This document shows positions 10,359-21,326 of a stretch of DNA of 64,000 nt, in pieces. Both the position numbers and the translations under genes were made by a program. The notes beneath the pieces were generated by a model. The model was not told the origin of the DNA and did no database searches. It saw only the letters and a program-made list of their open reading frames with translations. Origin of the DNA: Maratus speciosus (lineage: Eukaryota; Arthropoda; Arachnida; Araneae; Salticidae); the NCBI GenBank assembly GCA_963932465.1, contig OZ010787.1, forward strand, positions 12,645,284 to 12,709,283. Direction: 5' to 3'. Every line of letters begins with the position of its first letter. The first letter of the stretch is position 1.

Positions 10359-11085
10359 CCATTAAAAGAACGCGAAAAAGCGAATTTCCCCCAGAAGATC
10401 GCGAAAAAACGCGAATTTCATCATAAGATCGCGAAAAAAAATGCGAATTCGTCAAAATTTCACTTTCAAAGAAAGCGATTACCGCTGTTTAAAAGAATAA
10501 ATTCAAAACTTGTTATATTTTTTCTTGTATGTTGCGTTTAGCATTTTTTTTTTTTTTTTTTGGCCTTTTAAAATTTTCTGTAAGATGTACATGTATGTGA
10601 TATACATAATAATTGTTTGTGGTTTGACTAATCTCTATTTATATGACCTAGGGTCCAAATTTTCCGAAAATGTAAGGCATTCATTTCCGAAAATTTTAAA
10701 AAATCGGTCACTAATCCGAAAATTCACACATAGGGTCGTCGAAAACAATAAATTTTTTCAATCACTTGCAGAAAAATCGCCAATATCGTCAAAGGACTGC
10801 GGGAAAAACGTATATTTTATCAAAGAATCGCGAAACCACCCGCAAATTTCGTCAAAAGTTAGCGAAAAAAACGAACAATTTCGTCGAAAAAACGGCAAAT
10901 TTCGTCAAAAGATAGCGAAAAAACGGCAAATTTCGTTAAAAGATCGCGAAAAACCCACAAATTTCGTCTAAAGATCACGAAAAACCCACAAGTTTCGTCA
11001 AAAGATCTTGAAAAAACCCACAAATTTCGTCAAAAGATCGCGAAAAAACGCGAATTTCTTCAAAGAGCATCGGAGAAAACACATA
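10359..11085 (+). repeat. 31-bp minisatellite, right block (diverged)
   Basis: The array resumes right after the Tc1 element with GAACGCGAAAAAGCGAATTTC. From about 10780 to 11070 it has degenerate units of the type CAAATTTCGTCAAAAGAT-GCGAAAAA. An unrelated AT-rich piece (about 10460-10740) interrupts it. Open frames here are again produced by the stop-free repeat. Confidence 0.85.
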
Positions 11086-11797
11086 GCTAGTTTCGGGAGT
11101 GGTTTTCCCCCTCTCCCTGGTGTAACTTCTCAGAAGATTTGCTGGGAATTTCAGATTTTTTTTTTTTTTTACTCAGAATCACCCATGTGACATGACCATT
11201 GGTCACTGCATATAAAAGTTGATGGTCAATTTTGTATTTAAACTTACGAAATCAGTAAGCAATATATTGTGAATACTGTGCAATTTCAGCACTAACAATT
11301 AGATTCTAATAAAGTAAAATTTGTTTTTGAAATGTTTTTCTCTCCAAATTGGACATTAAAAATTGGAGTGTGCCTGTGCATACCACAACGATGCATCGAC
11401 AAAAAAAACAATAAAAAAAATGGCAAATCCTTAACTTTTTTGACTCCTTGGATTTTTTGGATACTCCTTGGATTTTTTCTTCCCAACTCTGTATGAACCC
11501 TGCGTAATCTTTAAGTAAAAAGATTGTTTAATAAAAGTACTTACCGTATTTTAATAAAAAGCCGGGGAAGTTCAACCAAATGGAAGTTGTTTAAAAAAAA
11601 AAAAAAAAAAAAAACACAATTTTCGGCAACCTATCGCAGCAAAGCAGAGTTATAATTGAGTTGATACACGTTGTTTTTAGAAGTAGAGATGGGGGTGCAA
11701 TGTTGACAAAAGCTAAAACTTAAACATAGTTTTTTTTTTTTTTTTTTTTTTTTTTAATAGAATATAGCCCAGTTACCTCGTGGGTCCAGTTACCCCA

Positions 11798-13130
11798 GCT
11801 TGCCTTACTTGTAGACATCTGCAGACTTTTTTTAACTCACTTTTTTTTATTTCAAAGCTTAATTCAGCAAAAATCACGTGTAGGTGATCAAGCAATATAG
11901 TAAATCATACTTTGGTGCGAAAAAATCAGTATCGCCATCTGTGGCGGATTTAATTAAATATGTTTAATAGCACTGTAATAGAATAACAACAATCAACAAA
12001 ATTCTTAAGTTTACTGTCGAAATAACATTGACTTTTTGGGTATGTTGCAGATCTGCAACATGGTGATACAAAGGGTTAAATTTGATTGAAAACCCTGCAT
12101 GATATAAACAAAACATGCAAGAATTTTTTAACTTTTTAAAAAAAAATCGCTGTCTTCATGAGTATAAGTGCTATTCTTACACAAATTAATACATATTGTA
12201 CGATAATCCACATATTTTGTATGCTGTAGTAATAGATCATTCCGTGCATTTTATTTTATAGGATGATCTCAAATATTTACTTTTCATTGGGGTTTTTTTT
12301 TTTTGTCCCCCTAATTGTCACTCATTGTGGGCCCCCTTCCTTCTTGAAATGTGACGTTATTACCCCTTAGGCATGCATATATAATATATATAATATCCAT
12401 TAGTTGAAAGACTGTTGTGATATGTTTTTCTTGATTAAATAAAAATGAATATGGCGGTGTTCTTTTGTTACTTTCAACATGAAAATAGGCAGTCTAAAAG
12501 CCAGCGTCATAAAATACTTCATTTTTGTCAAAAGAATTTTTGACACCGGATGTTACATGGGGAAAATGCTTCGAAAACCACATATTTTTTCCAGAATTGT
12601 CGATCAGTAATGCGATATTCAAGCGGCTGTCACATATTTAAATTAATGCAGTTGAACACGATAAGGAAATGCTTGTTCCAGACAAATATGGGTTTGTATT
12701 TCAAATTATATTATTCTATTACGTTTAGCGAGCAAATAGAGATGTCTGTTTCGTTCGACGGTGTTCCATTTTAACGCAAAACTCACTAGAAATGAAAAGT
12801 GAAATTTTGATAAGATTCCAAACGGTATGACGTTATAACTAATTACAGTTGGGTGTGATTGAATGAAGCTTAAAAGCGTGGGATCAGAAAGCGGGACCGG
12901 GGGCAAAAATAGAGCGAAACATAAAGTAAAACTGAAATGTAAGAACGAATTTTGTTAGTTGTAAGGAAATTTCAATAAGCTTGCTTTGTTTCTGCAATAT
13001 CCTTAATAGAAGAGCCAGACATTGTGATTAAGGATAGGCCGAAACAGATTTATAAGACCGAAACTGGATCCGAATTTCGGTAATCTTTCTATTTTCATCC
13101 GAAAACGAAAATGTCCAAAAAATTTTTAAG
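11798..13130. other. non-coding stretch with old MITE fragments
   Basis: It holds a second TGTTGCAGATCTGCAACA palindrome at about 12044-12061, followed by CAAAGGGTTAAA, which resembles a piggyBac-like TTAACCCTTTG end read on the other strand. A GTCCCCCTAATTGTCACT tract at about 12305 and a CCGAAA-rich patch at 13040-13110 look like eroded transposon ends. No coding region is supported. Confidence 0.4.
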
Positions 13131-13238
13131 TAATTAATATCATACATAATTATTTAATTATACGTGTTTATAAATTATACATAATTATTATAATTACATA
13201 AATATCCATAATTATTTAATTATACGTGTTTATAAAAT
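13131..13238. repeat. AT-rich minisatellite, left part
   Basis: Tandem ATACATAATTATTTAATTAT / ACGTGTTTATAAA units continue on the other side of the pogo-like element, at 15042-15125. The element therefore inserted into an existing array. Confidence 0.8.
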
Positions 13239-13239
13239 A

Positions 13240-14610
13240 CAGTGGAACCCGGTTAAGACGCTCACGGTTAATACGCGATCCCGCTTAATACGCGGATTTT
13301 TTCCGATCCCTTGAACATCGCCTATAAGGCTAATGTAAAAATATCACGTTTAATACGCGAACGGTTAATACGCGATCCCGCTTAATACGCGAGAGATTTC
13401 TGGTCCTTTAAGGCAAAAATCACGCTTAAGACGCGAATTCATTGATCAAGATGCGAATTCCTTGTCTGCTTTCCAGTATTGACAATTTATCAGATTTTTT
13501 ATATTAAATTGAAAAACAGCGACTTCAAATAGTAATATTTACTTTATTTAATAACAGATTAACTAAGGCGAACATTACTAAACGGAAATAGCGGTAGATA
13601 TTTGAATTTTAAAAAACCCGCTAAATTAGAAACACTGGAATTCTTTGATCCCCGCGTCCTAACTTTCTGTGTTTTTCGCTTCGTGTATGTTTTCACTGTA
13701 GAGAAAGACGAATTCAGGGTACTCAGATATGTCATAAAATTAGGATTAAAGATGATTATACTTATTGTTAGTGAGGTTTTAAATGTAAGTTATATACCTA
13801 ATGTATTTTATAATGCATATTAAAGGTAAATAAAAATAATTAAATTAAAAAAACCCGACTGCGTAAAAAACGAACTAATTATTTCTCATCAATGTGAAGC
13901 TATTTTTTATATCACTTACCTATTTTTTTATTTACTTGTATTGATTACTTTTAAGTTGTGTTTAATTGTTAGTTCCTATCTATAAACACTGTTTTGAGGA
14001 GGCCTATAGATGTCTATGAAGGTTAGAGTTGCAGTAAAGCTAGAGATCCTACCTACACAACTTCGAGGTTGTGTAATATTTAAACGGAGCTTCTGACTGT
14101 AAAATAGTCAATGAAACATCGTCTTCATTTTGAAAGACCTATCCAATGTTATGCCACTCAATATGGAGCGTAAAATTTTTTTTTCGTCTCTACTGCCATT
14201 TTTTATTTTATAAAACAAAACCTAGCCTATAACCATCGGACGGTTAAGACGAATCGATAGAGACCTCATTCATTAAAATCCATCCAGCCGTTCGGATGTT
14301 TCGAGGGTATAAGGAAATCCATTTACAAAAATATACGCGTGAAACACATAACCTTTCTTGGCAGTCGGGTAAGAAAAAAGAAACTCATAAAGATTAAATA
14401 AATACGACTGAGGTTGTTTAATTCTTTTATGTTTTCTTTTCTTTTTGCTATGCTAACAATATTTTTTACAAAAAGATTAATAAGGATAATTTTCTTTTAT
14501 AATGAAAAGGATAGATTATAATATTGCACTCATTATCACAAGTACTAAATATGATTTTAACAACTGGGTTGTGCTTTCAAAAGTTTAATATTTTAAATTT
14601 TTTACCTCTG

Positions 14611-14660
<50 letters not shown>

Positions 14661-15039
14661 GGCTAGTCTGAAATTTTTATTTTTGGTTGTAAATTAGTCT
14701 AGCTTGAAATTGTTTTTTTTATTTTTGGTTGTAACGTATTAATCTACATTAAAGCCGTTTAAATTCATTTTTTTTTTCAGCAGTTATTTTTAGTCGCTCC
14801 TACAAAAAATAATAATGAGTTAAAGTTGAATACAATTAAATTTCAATCTAAATATACCTAAAAGATAAAATTTTCAACCGTAAACATCTAACCGAAAGCT
14901 CTAAAGTTCATTTAGACGATTAGATGTGTAAATAAGCACAGTTGCTGCAACATTAAACAAATCACGTTTAATACGCGATCCCGCTTAATACGCGACTTTT
15001 GTCCACTCCCTTGAAACGCGTCTTAACCGGGTTCCACTG
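13240..15039. mobile_element. pogo/Tigger-like non-autonomous element
   Basis: It is flanked by TA (13238-13239 and 15040-15041). The ends are inverted: CAGTGGAACCCGGTTAAGAC at the left and GTCTTAACCGGGTTCCACTG at the right. Subterminal GGTTAATACGCGATCCCGCT repeats (13266-13430 and 14966-14995) are inverted or direct multiples. CAGTGGAACC ends with TA duplication are typical of pogo/Tigger elements. The interior holds no transposase but contains a nested MITE and a poly(A) tract of about 47 bp at 14612-14658. Confidence 0.85.
13853..14370. mobile_element. MITE with ACCCGACTGC ends, copy 1
   Basis: It starts ACCCGACTGCGTAAAA and ends GCAGTCGGGT, a 10-bp inverted terminus. The ~520-bp interior is shared with 50863-51403 at roughly 90% identity (GAGGCCTATAGATGTCTATG, ATCGGACGGTTAAGACGAAT, CCATCCAGCCGTT). 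It lies inside the pogo-like element at 13240-15039. I do not recognise the superfamily. Confidence 0.8.
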
Positions 15040-15041
15040 TA

Positions 15042-15125
15042 TACATAATTATTATAATTACATAAATATACATAATTATTTAATTATACGTGTTTTAAAA
15101 TATACGTAATTATTAATTATAAGTG
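15042..15125. repeat. AT-rich minisatellite, right part
   Basis: This continues the array at 13131-13238 (ATACATAATTATTATAATTA, ATTATACGTGTTTTAAA). Confidence 0.75.
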
Positions 15126-15169
15126 TTGCCCAAGTTGGCTTTTTACCTCTGACGAGAACTTTTTGTTTT

Positions 15170-17065
15170 CATACTAGCAAAACCCACGGCTTTGCTCGCG
15201 CAATAGTTGAAATATGCCAAGTGATATCTGTATGTCTAATTTTTATTCGAAGAAATTATACTTTTGGGAATAATTCAAAAATTACTAATTAAGCCAAAGT
15301 TTGACTAAACTTCATTATTACACTGCATTAGGCAGAAATGAGACTTAAATTAATAAGAACTAAAACTAAATTTAAATAAATAATAATGTAGAAAGTATTT
15401 TGTAGCTTTTATGCTCATTTCAGTATTCATTGGAAGTTTAATTTTTTAGAAACCGTTCTTAGTACGCATTTACATCTTAAAATTAACCCTGTCAAATTCT
15501 AGGCTTCTTGTTTAACGGCCTACCACATCTCTGGGGTAGTGGCACTAATATAAAATGCCTGTATTGAAACAGACTGTCACCATTAATTTGCCGACAAACT
15601 TTTGAAATCGGTTGGGTATTTCATAATATTCCATAGAAAACGTAATTTAGAAAGTTTTTAAAAGGCTTTTTTAGAATGTTCGTTTCTGCCAACCCCAGGT
15701 GGTAGTGGCACCGGCATAAAATATAGCCTGTGTAGGGTCAGAGTATGTCACCATTGATTCACAACCGTTACTTTTGTAATCGGTTTATTATTTCCCGAGA
15801 TTCCATAGAAATCGTAATTTGACTTTTTTAGAACGCTTTTCGCGCATTTTCCTTTCAATTTCGAATTTTTTAGAAACTCTTCTTCGAGAGCATTTATATC
15901 TTATAAGTAATTAGCATTTCAAGTTGCTAGCCCCTGCAGTATCACAAAAATCGAAATTTAGAACGTTTTTTTGCTCCTGCAATCCCCAAAAGGTAGTGAC
16001 ACAGACATAAAACAAAACCTACACTGTAAAAAAAAAAAAATTACAGATAAAAAATTGTATTATTTTTACAGAAAAAAAAACTTAAGTTTTTTTTACCCCC
16101 CCCCCCCCCCCCAAAAAAAAAGAAAAAAAATTATTCGTAATTTTTACAGAAAACTGTTTTAATGAAAAATCATATTTTCTGTAAATTAAACGGTTTTCCA
16201 CTGGCGCCAAAATTGAGTTTTTTCTGTCAATTTGATTTCATTTTTTACTGTGTATGTTACAGCAGGGGCTAGATCAATTTCCAGCGGTTACTTTTGAAAT
16301 AGGTTTGATGCTTCCTGAGATTGCGTATAAATCGCCATTTAAAACGCTTTTCGCGCATTTTGACCCCTTTTTAAATTTCGAATTTTTTTAGCAAATGTTC
16401 TTAAAGATCATTTACATCTAATAAGTAACTACTATGCCAAATTTCATGTTTAAAGGCCCTTCAGTAACACAAAAATTGCATTTTTGGAACCTTTTTTGTT
16501 CCTGCACTCCCTTTGGGGTAGTGGCACCGACATAAAATACAGCCTTTGTTAGAGCAAAGGTTGTCACCATCATTTTGACACCATTATTTTTTAAATCGGT
16601 TCCGTACTTCCTGAGATTGCATAGAAATCGCAATTTAGAACGTTTTTTAGAACGTTTTTCTCTCATTTTCACCTTTTTAAATTTAGAATTTTTCAGGAAA
16701 TGTTCTCAGAGGTAATTTATATCCTATAAGTAACTACCATGCCAAATTTCATGTTTCTAGGCCCTGCAGTATCGCAAAAATCTCTTTAGATCGTTTTTTG
16801 CTCCTGCAACCCTATTATGGTAGTGACACAGACATAGAATAGAGCCTATGTTAGAGCAAGGACTGTCACCATCAATTTCCAACCATTACTTTTTATCGGT
16901 TTGATACCTCCTGAGATTGCGTAGAAATCGCCATTTAGAACGTTCCACCCCGTTTAATTTTCGATTTTTCTTTTTTTAAGAAATGCTCTTGGAAGATCAT
17001 TTATATCTAATAAGTAACTACCATGCCAAATTTCATGTTTCTAGGCTCTTTCAGTCTCTTCTAGG
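15170..17065. repeat. tandem ~290-305-bp repeat, about five decayed units
   Basis: It begins near AAAACCCACGGCTTTGCTCG at 15179, a phrase seen in dispersed arthropod repeats. Recurrent landmarks are GTAGTG(G/A)CAC(C/A)GACATAAAA at about 15535, 15702, 15991, 16516 and 16820, and ACTACCATGCCAAATTTCATG at about 16430, 16734 and 17021. Spacing is about 290-305 bp after subtracting a MITE insertion at 16021-16253. The first interval is shortened by a deletion. No protein is encoded. Confidence 0.75.
16021..16253. mobile_element. small MITE with ACACTGTAAAAA ends
   Basis: The left end is ACACTGTAAAAAA and the right end TTTTTTACTGTGT, nearly perfect inverses. The interior contains a poly(C) run (about 16096-16112) and TTTTTACAGAAAA palindromes. 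It interrupts one unit of the 290-bp tandem repeat, which gives its boundaries independent support. Confidence 0.7.
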
Positions 17066-18131
17066 CCTCGTTTTCCACGGCACGTGACGGCAGCGTGATA
17101 CGTGAATAGTAAGAATTGCGTTTGGGTTGCGTTGTTTTCAGTTTAGTCGCATTCGGCCTCATGCTGTTAGCGATGTTTTGCCTAATTTTTTGCTTCATAC
17201 TTTCTGATACTTACATTTTATGTGTATACGTGTTTCATAAAAACAGGACAAATTTTAAAAGGTAGTACTGCACAAAACACCAAACCATTTTGAATTGCAA
17301 CCGGACTCTGATTGTCTGCTTAATCTTTCGTAATCGGGATTATTTGAATGTTCATATATAGGTTATGAAATACGTTTGCTAGGGAACTGATAAAAGAATA
17401 AGAGAAAAATCAAATAAGTAATTTAAAAATGTTTTATATTGTTCGAACAGATGTATAAAATTCCATCAAATGTTATACACCTAATTTAACATATCTAACA
17501 TATTCGCTAAATGGGGACTGAATCGAAAGTACCGTTTTAGAGTTATCGTGGTCACATACACAAATCATGATCACAATATTTTCCTTACACTGTGTGTTCA
17601 GAAAGTGAAAAGACAAGTTTTTGGACAAAAACAAAGAAAAAATCATGCGTCAAGCATAGATTATGAAGCACTTCCGAACACATTCTCAATAATGCCAAAA
17701 AAAAAAAAAAGAAAAGCCCCGTTTAATAAGTTAAAATATTATGTCTAATTCAACCATATGGAAACGCATAACACATTTGAAAACCCAACTTCAGCTGTTC
17801 CCATCTACATTCAGAAAATTATCCGAATTATTTGAGCAGCCCTGTATATAATATATAGATTTGTATCTGTTAACTACATGCATTCAAAAATTTAATTCAG
17901 TTAGGAAATACATACCTCAGTTGAAAATTCCCCTTAAGCCATTTCCTCTAATAAGGAGAACGGTGCGTAAAATTTTTTATGCAGTCTTGTATACGAGGTA
18001 TAGAATTTATATAAAACGACTAACATGCAAAAAATTAATTATATTTAAAAGCGCATACCGCAATTGAAAACTCACTCCCAGCAATTATTGCTCTAAGACT
18101 TACTGTAACCGATTGCATTTGTGTGTCTCTG
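17066..18131. other. AT-rich non-coding stretch, nothing recognised
   Basis: Short open frames are present but have no recognisable motif and near-random composition. No repeat partner was found within the window. Confidence 0.35.
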
Positions 18132-18781
18132 TAGAGGAGACCAGGCAGGCTTGACCCACTTATCAGTTTCATATTTAAAGGAATTTCAAAGTTTTATCAA
18201 TAGGTGTTAACCAAAGCTTGAATGCTCAAAGAATAGTCTGTTTCATACAGATAATCGAAATAGGTGTGAAAAAATAAATTGTGAGGCGCTTACAGTCTAA
18301 AAGTTGTTTCTTAGAAATATTTTGTAAGCTTTTTTTCAGATAAAATACATTATAGAAATTTAAGCAAGTAGGTTTTAAGTAATGCAGAAATATCGAGCTT
18401 TCATTCCAGGCATGAAGATTGTACAGTAATTTAGGCTTAACATAACAATATGCTATTCTTTAAGAAAGGGGCTGTGTGGGGTGGCTTCACCCAATCAATG
18501 TGAGGGAGGGTTGACCAGATGCTCAAGGCTCCCTTTATTAAGTGGTTTTGGAAATCTTATTATACACTGTTTATAATGAAAGGTTAATGGTTATATATAA
18601 AAGAATGTAAATTTATTCTGTAAAGCTAGAGTAAAATGGGGTGATGGAAAAGAAAATGTTTAAAACTGATTAAAGATATATGCGAAAAATTGCTTCTCTG
18701 CAAGAAAAGAATTAATGAAATATAGATGGGAAAGTTGATAGGAACTTTTCCGTTTAAAAATAACTTACAATAGGTAAATAG

Positions 18782-19210
18782 AAACAATGGAAAAGACTAG
18801 AAAGTATGAAAGCAGCAGTCTTAACCCTTTCAAGGCAGTGGTATGTTTATGAAACCACTTAATTTTAATACCCAAATACCACAATGGTACCAGAATTTTG
18901 CTAAAATCTTTTCCATTTAAAATGTATGTGAAATATAGCCTATTTCTTATTTCCAAATAAATTTATTCCTAAATTCCGGTGCCAGTCATTTATTTCAACA
19001 TTTTAGTACTGAAAGTACTTTGCCCCTGAAAGGGTTAAAAGATGTTAATAAGTGCTCGTGCGGCTGCAAAAGAACATAGAATTGATCGAAAAACTTTAGG
19101 AAGGCATGTAGACAAATTTCACTAGGATGAATACAGTGAGATGAAGCCAAACTATGTGACTGAGTTGTCAGGTCGAATGTCACGAAAAGTAGGACAAGGA
19201 GAGACAAAAG
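18782..19210 (+). pseudogene. pogo/Tigger transposase N-terminal fragment (psq-type helix-turn-helix)
   Basis: After removing the nested MITE (18825-19034), the plus strand reads MEKTRKYESSS, then, in another frame, SARAAAKEHRIDRKTLGRHV followed by DKF and a stop, then EYSEMKPNYVT and further short stretches. ARAAAKEHRIDRKTL is the pipsqueak-type helix-turn-helix found at the N terminus of pogo/Tigger transposases. Frameshift, stop and MITE insertion show the copy is dead. No DDE core was seen downstream. Confidence 0.6.
18825..19034. mobile_element. piggyBac-like MITE, TTAA target
   Basis: The 210-bp element is bounded by TTAA at 18821-18824 and 19035-19038. It has inverted ends CCCTTTCAAGG and CCTGAAAGGG. 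It splits the pogo transposase fragment. TTAA duplication with CCCTTT ends fits the piggyBac superfamily. Confidence 0.85.
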
Positions 19211-19740
19211 AAGCGGGACAGTGGCTCCTAAATCCGGTCATAATAATATATGAAACCCTATGAAAACGGAACCTGTCTCTTACGGAATACTGTCTTAAAT
19301 GTTAAAATTTCATTTTACCTGCTCTACAATTATACCTGCTCAGACAAATTCCTGTTTAAAACAAATTTTTTCTCCTCAGACTTGCGATTGCGTCTAAACA
19401 GGTTTGTTTAAGCATCATATTTTCAAAAATATTTTTTTTTATAATTAAAGCAAGTAGTATAAAGTTATTTTGCTTTTTTAAAACTGATTTTATTTCTCTT
19501 CACAAATATTTCAATATAAAACAATGTGGGTCAAGCCTCCCATATGTAGGGAGCCTTGACCCATTATTTCTTCATGATTAAAATCAATCATTTTTCAAAT
19601 TTCTTACATTACACTTATGTAGCAGTTTTATTTTGATAACTGATTGTATAACAAATAAAATAATACATAAATCTTTGTTCTACGTTCAATATTTAAAAAA
19701 TCATTTGTAAAAAGTGGGTCAACCCTCCCTAGTCTCCCCT

Positions 19741-20110
19741 AAATGAACGACAAATGCTTTGAATGCCCTATTCTATCGTAATTATCTTGTAGTGAAATTC
19801 AGTGATTTATATCAGTTTCAATACATTTGAAATAGCGTAATGTCATTAAAAAATAATCTCCAAACGATTTTCCCCCATATACCATAATGTAATGGAATTC
19901 TTTTGAGTGCCCCTGTAAAAGAACTGTTAATTCTACACACTTCACATGCAATACCAAACATGTCATGGTAAGCACCATTAACGTTTTTCAGTTGAATGAA
20001 AATCAGAGTGTATTTACGTGAGTTAGGGCGTGGGCAGACGGACAGACAATCCGAATTCATAAACTTCAACTTTGGAAAGTGTTAACGTTATATATGCATA
20101 GCCCCTGATG
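19741..20110. repeat. dispersed repeat, family R1, copy 2
   Basis: It matches 1-345 in order and orientation and extends beyond it to GTGGGCAGACGGACAGACAA and TTTGGAAAGTGTTAACG. The latter part recurs at 30140-30230. No coding content. Confidence 0.55.
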
Positions 20111-21322
20111 TATCTTTTTATCATTTTAGGAAGGGGGGGGGGGTCTGGCACATGATATTGTAAGATATCTGTAGGGGAGGGGTTGTCTTTTGATATCGAT
20201 AACATTTTTTGATCCAACAAAAATTTTCTTTTTACTTTCAACAGTGTCTTTGCTTGAAAATAGTATCTTTTTTTTAGTCTGTTATTTTTATGAAAATACA
20301 AAGTTATTATAAAAATCACTAAATTATGAAATTATTTAATTTCAAAATATATACCTCCAACGATTGACATTCTTAATCTTCTTCATATGTGTATGCATAT
20401 ATAATCGCTGATCGAAAAACCATATGCGAAGTATATTTGAAATGAAACTTGTTTACTAATAAATAAAATAGAATGTTGTCCACCTGTTTTGTTGATAAGA
20501 ATTTCACAAGAATACATTATTAATGAATGGATTATGTAACAAAAAGCTATTATAAAATACTTTTAAATAGTAATTATTTCTTTTGAGTGTTATTTGATAT
20601 AAAGTTATTTCATATGTCAGGTGATATTTTATTGACTTCTCTTTATTTGAATCAATAAACTATGCGAAAAATAAATGTAACCATTTTTGTATATCATTCT
20701 AAACAAAAGAAATAAATTCAAAAAAATCAAAGAAATTTTAGACATTTATAACATCATTACAGGGGGAGGGGGGGGGGGTTCGAGAGATAACGTATGATAT
20801 CGGAAGGGGGGGGGGGTAGAGGGTCCAAAATTACCAAAAAGTTGATAACGTTATATTTGCACATCCCCTTAAAAGTGAAGCATCCATTGAAAAGTGATGT
20901 ATGGACCTAGCAAAAAAGTCTTCGGGAATCATGGAATATTTAGCATTTGAATTATTTAAAAACCTAATGTATTCGTTTGAGTGGTACATGTATATAAGAT
21001 TTCTCTGTCTATTATAAACATACAATGCTATGAAAAAATAGAGACATTTCCAACACATATCAGAAAGTAATGTTAGAAATGTTTTAAGCTGTCACACTGT
21101 AAGGCAACTGTAAAATTTCCGTTAGAACAATAGGTGATTACGATGCGGAAACAAGAACACTGTATTTTCACTGCCAAGGGGAAGGTTAAAAGGTGAAGTC
21201 ACACTTTTAGAAAAGAAAAAACAAAATTTCAGTCTGTTTTATTTTGCTAGTTTGTTTCAGTCTGTTTTTATTTACTTTTCGTTTGCTTCATATAACCGAG
21301 CTAATTCATGGAAGATTTCCTT
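20111..21322. other. non-coding stretch with G-rich low-complexity tracts
   Basis: Two G-runs (about 20132-20143, and 20761-20818 in several blocks) are each near a GATATTGTAAG / GTATGATATCGG phrase and a AACGTTATAT-TGCA phrase (20086 and 20849). This suggests two direct copies of one eroded element. No gene is supported. Confidence 0.4.
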
Positions 21323-21326
21323 TTAA

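Larger units (their letters stand above)
7164..11502. mobile_element. hAT-like non-autonomous element carrying the minisatellite
   Basis: The left end CAGGGTTCGCACAG and right end CTGTATGAACCCTG are inverted (12 of 14 matched). Both are followed by ACTCCTTAG/ACTCCTTGG repeats that run on for about 100 bp. CAGGGTTC ends are typical of hAT elements. The flanks share only TAATC (7159-7163 and 11505-11509), so the expected 8-bp duplication is decayed or the boundary is off by a base or two. There is no hAT transposase; the interior is minisatellite plus a Tc1 insertion. Confidence 0.6.
7001..11797. mobile_element. MITE with TGGGGTAACTGG ends, split by a nested hAT-like insertion
   Basis: The left end at 7001 (TGGGGTAACTGGATCCCATA) is mirrored at 11773-11797 (ACCTCGTGGGTCCAGTTACCCCA read on the plus strand, complement of the left end with a few changes). 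Only about 460 bp (7001-7163 and 11503-11797) belong to this element; the interior is the nested hAT-like element. The inner segments are AT-rich, with poly(A) near 11594 and poly(T) near 11731. Assignment as one element is inferred from the inverted ends alone. Confidence 0.55.
18134..19739. mobile_element. pogo/Tigger-like relic with GGGGAGAC ends
   Basis: It is flanked by TA at 18132-18133 and 19740-19741. The left end, GAGGAGACCAGGCAGGCTTG followed by ACCCACTT, is the inverse of the right end AAGTGGGTC-AACCCTCCCTA-GTCTCCCC with few differences. Internal GTTGACC and CTTGACCCA patches recur. It contains a fragment of transposase coding sequence and a nested TTAA-type MITE. Confidence 0.75.
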
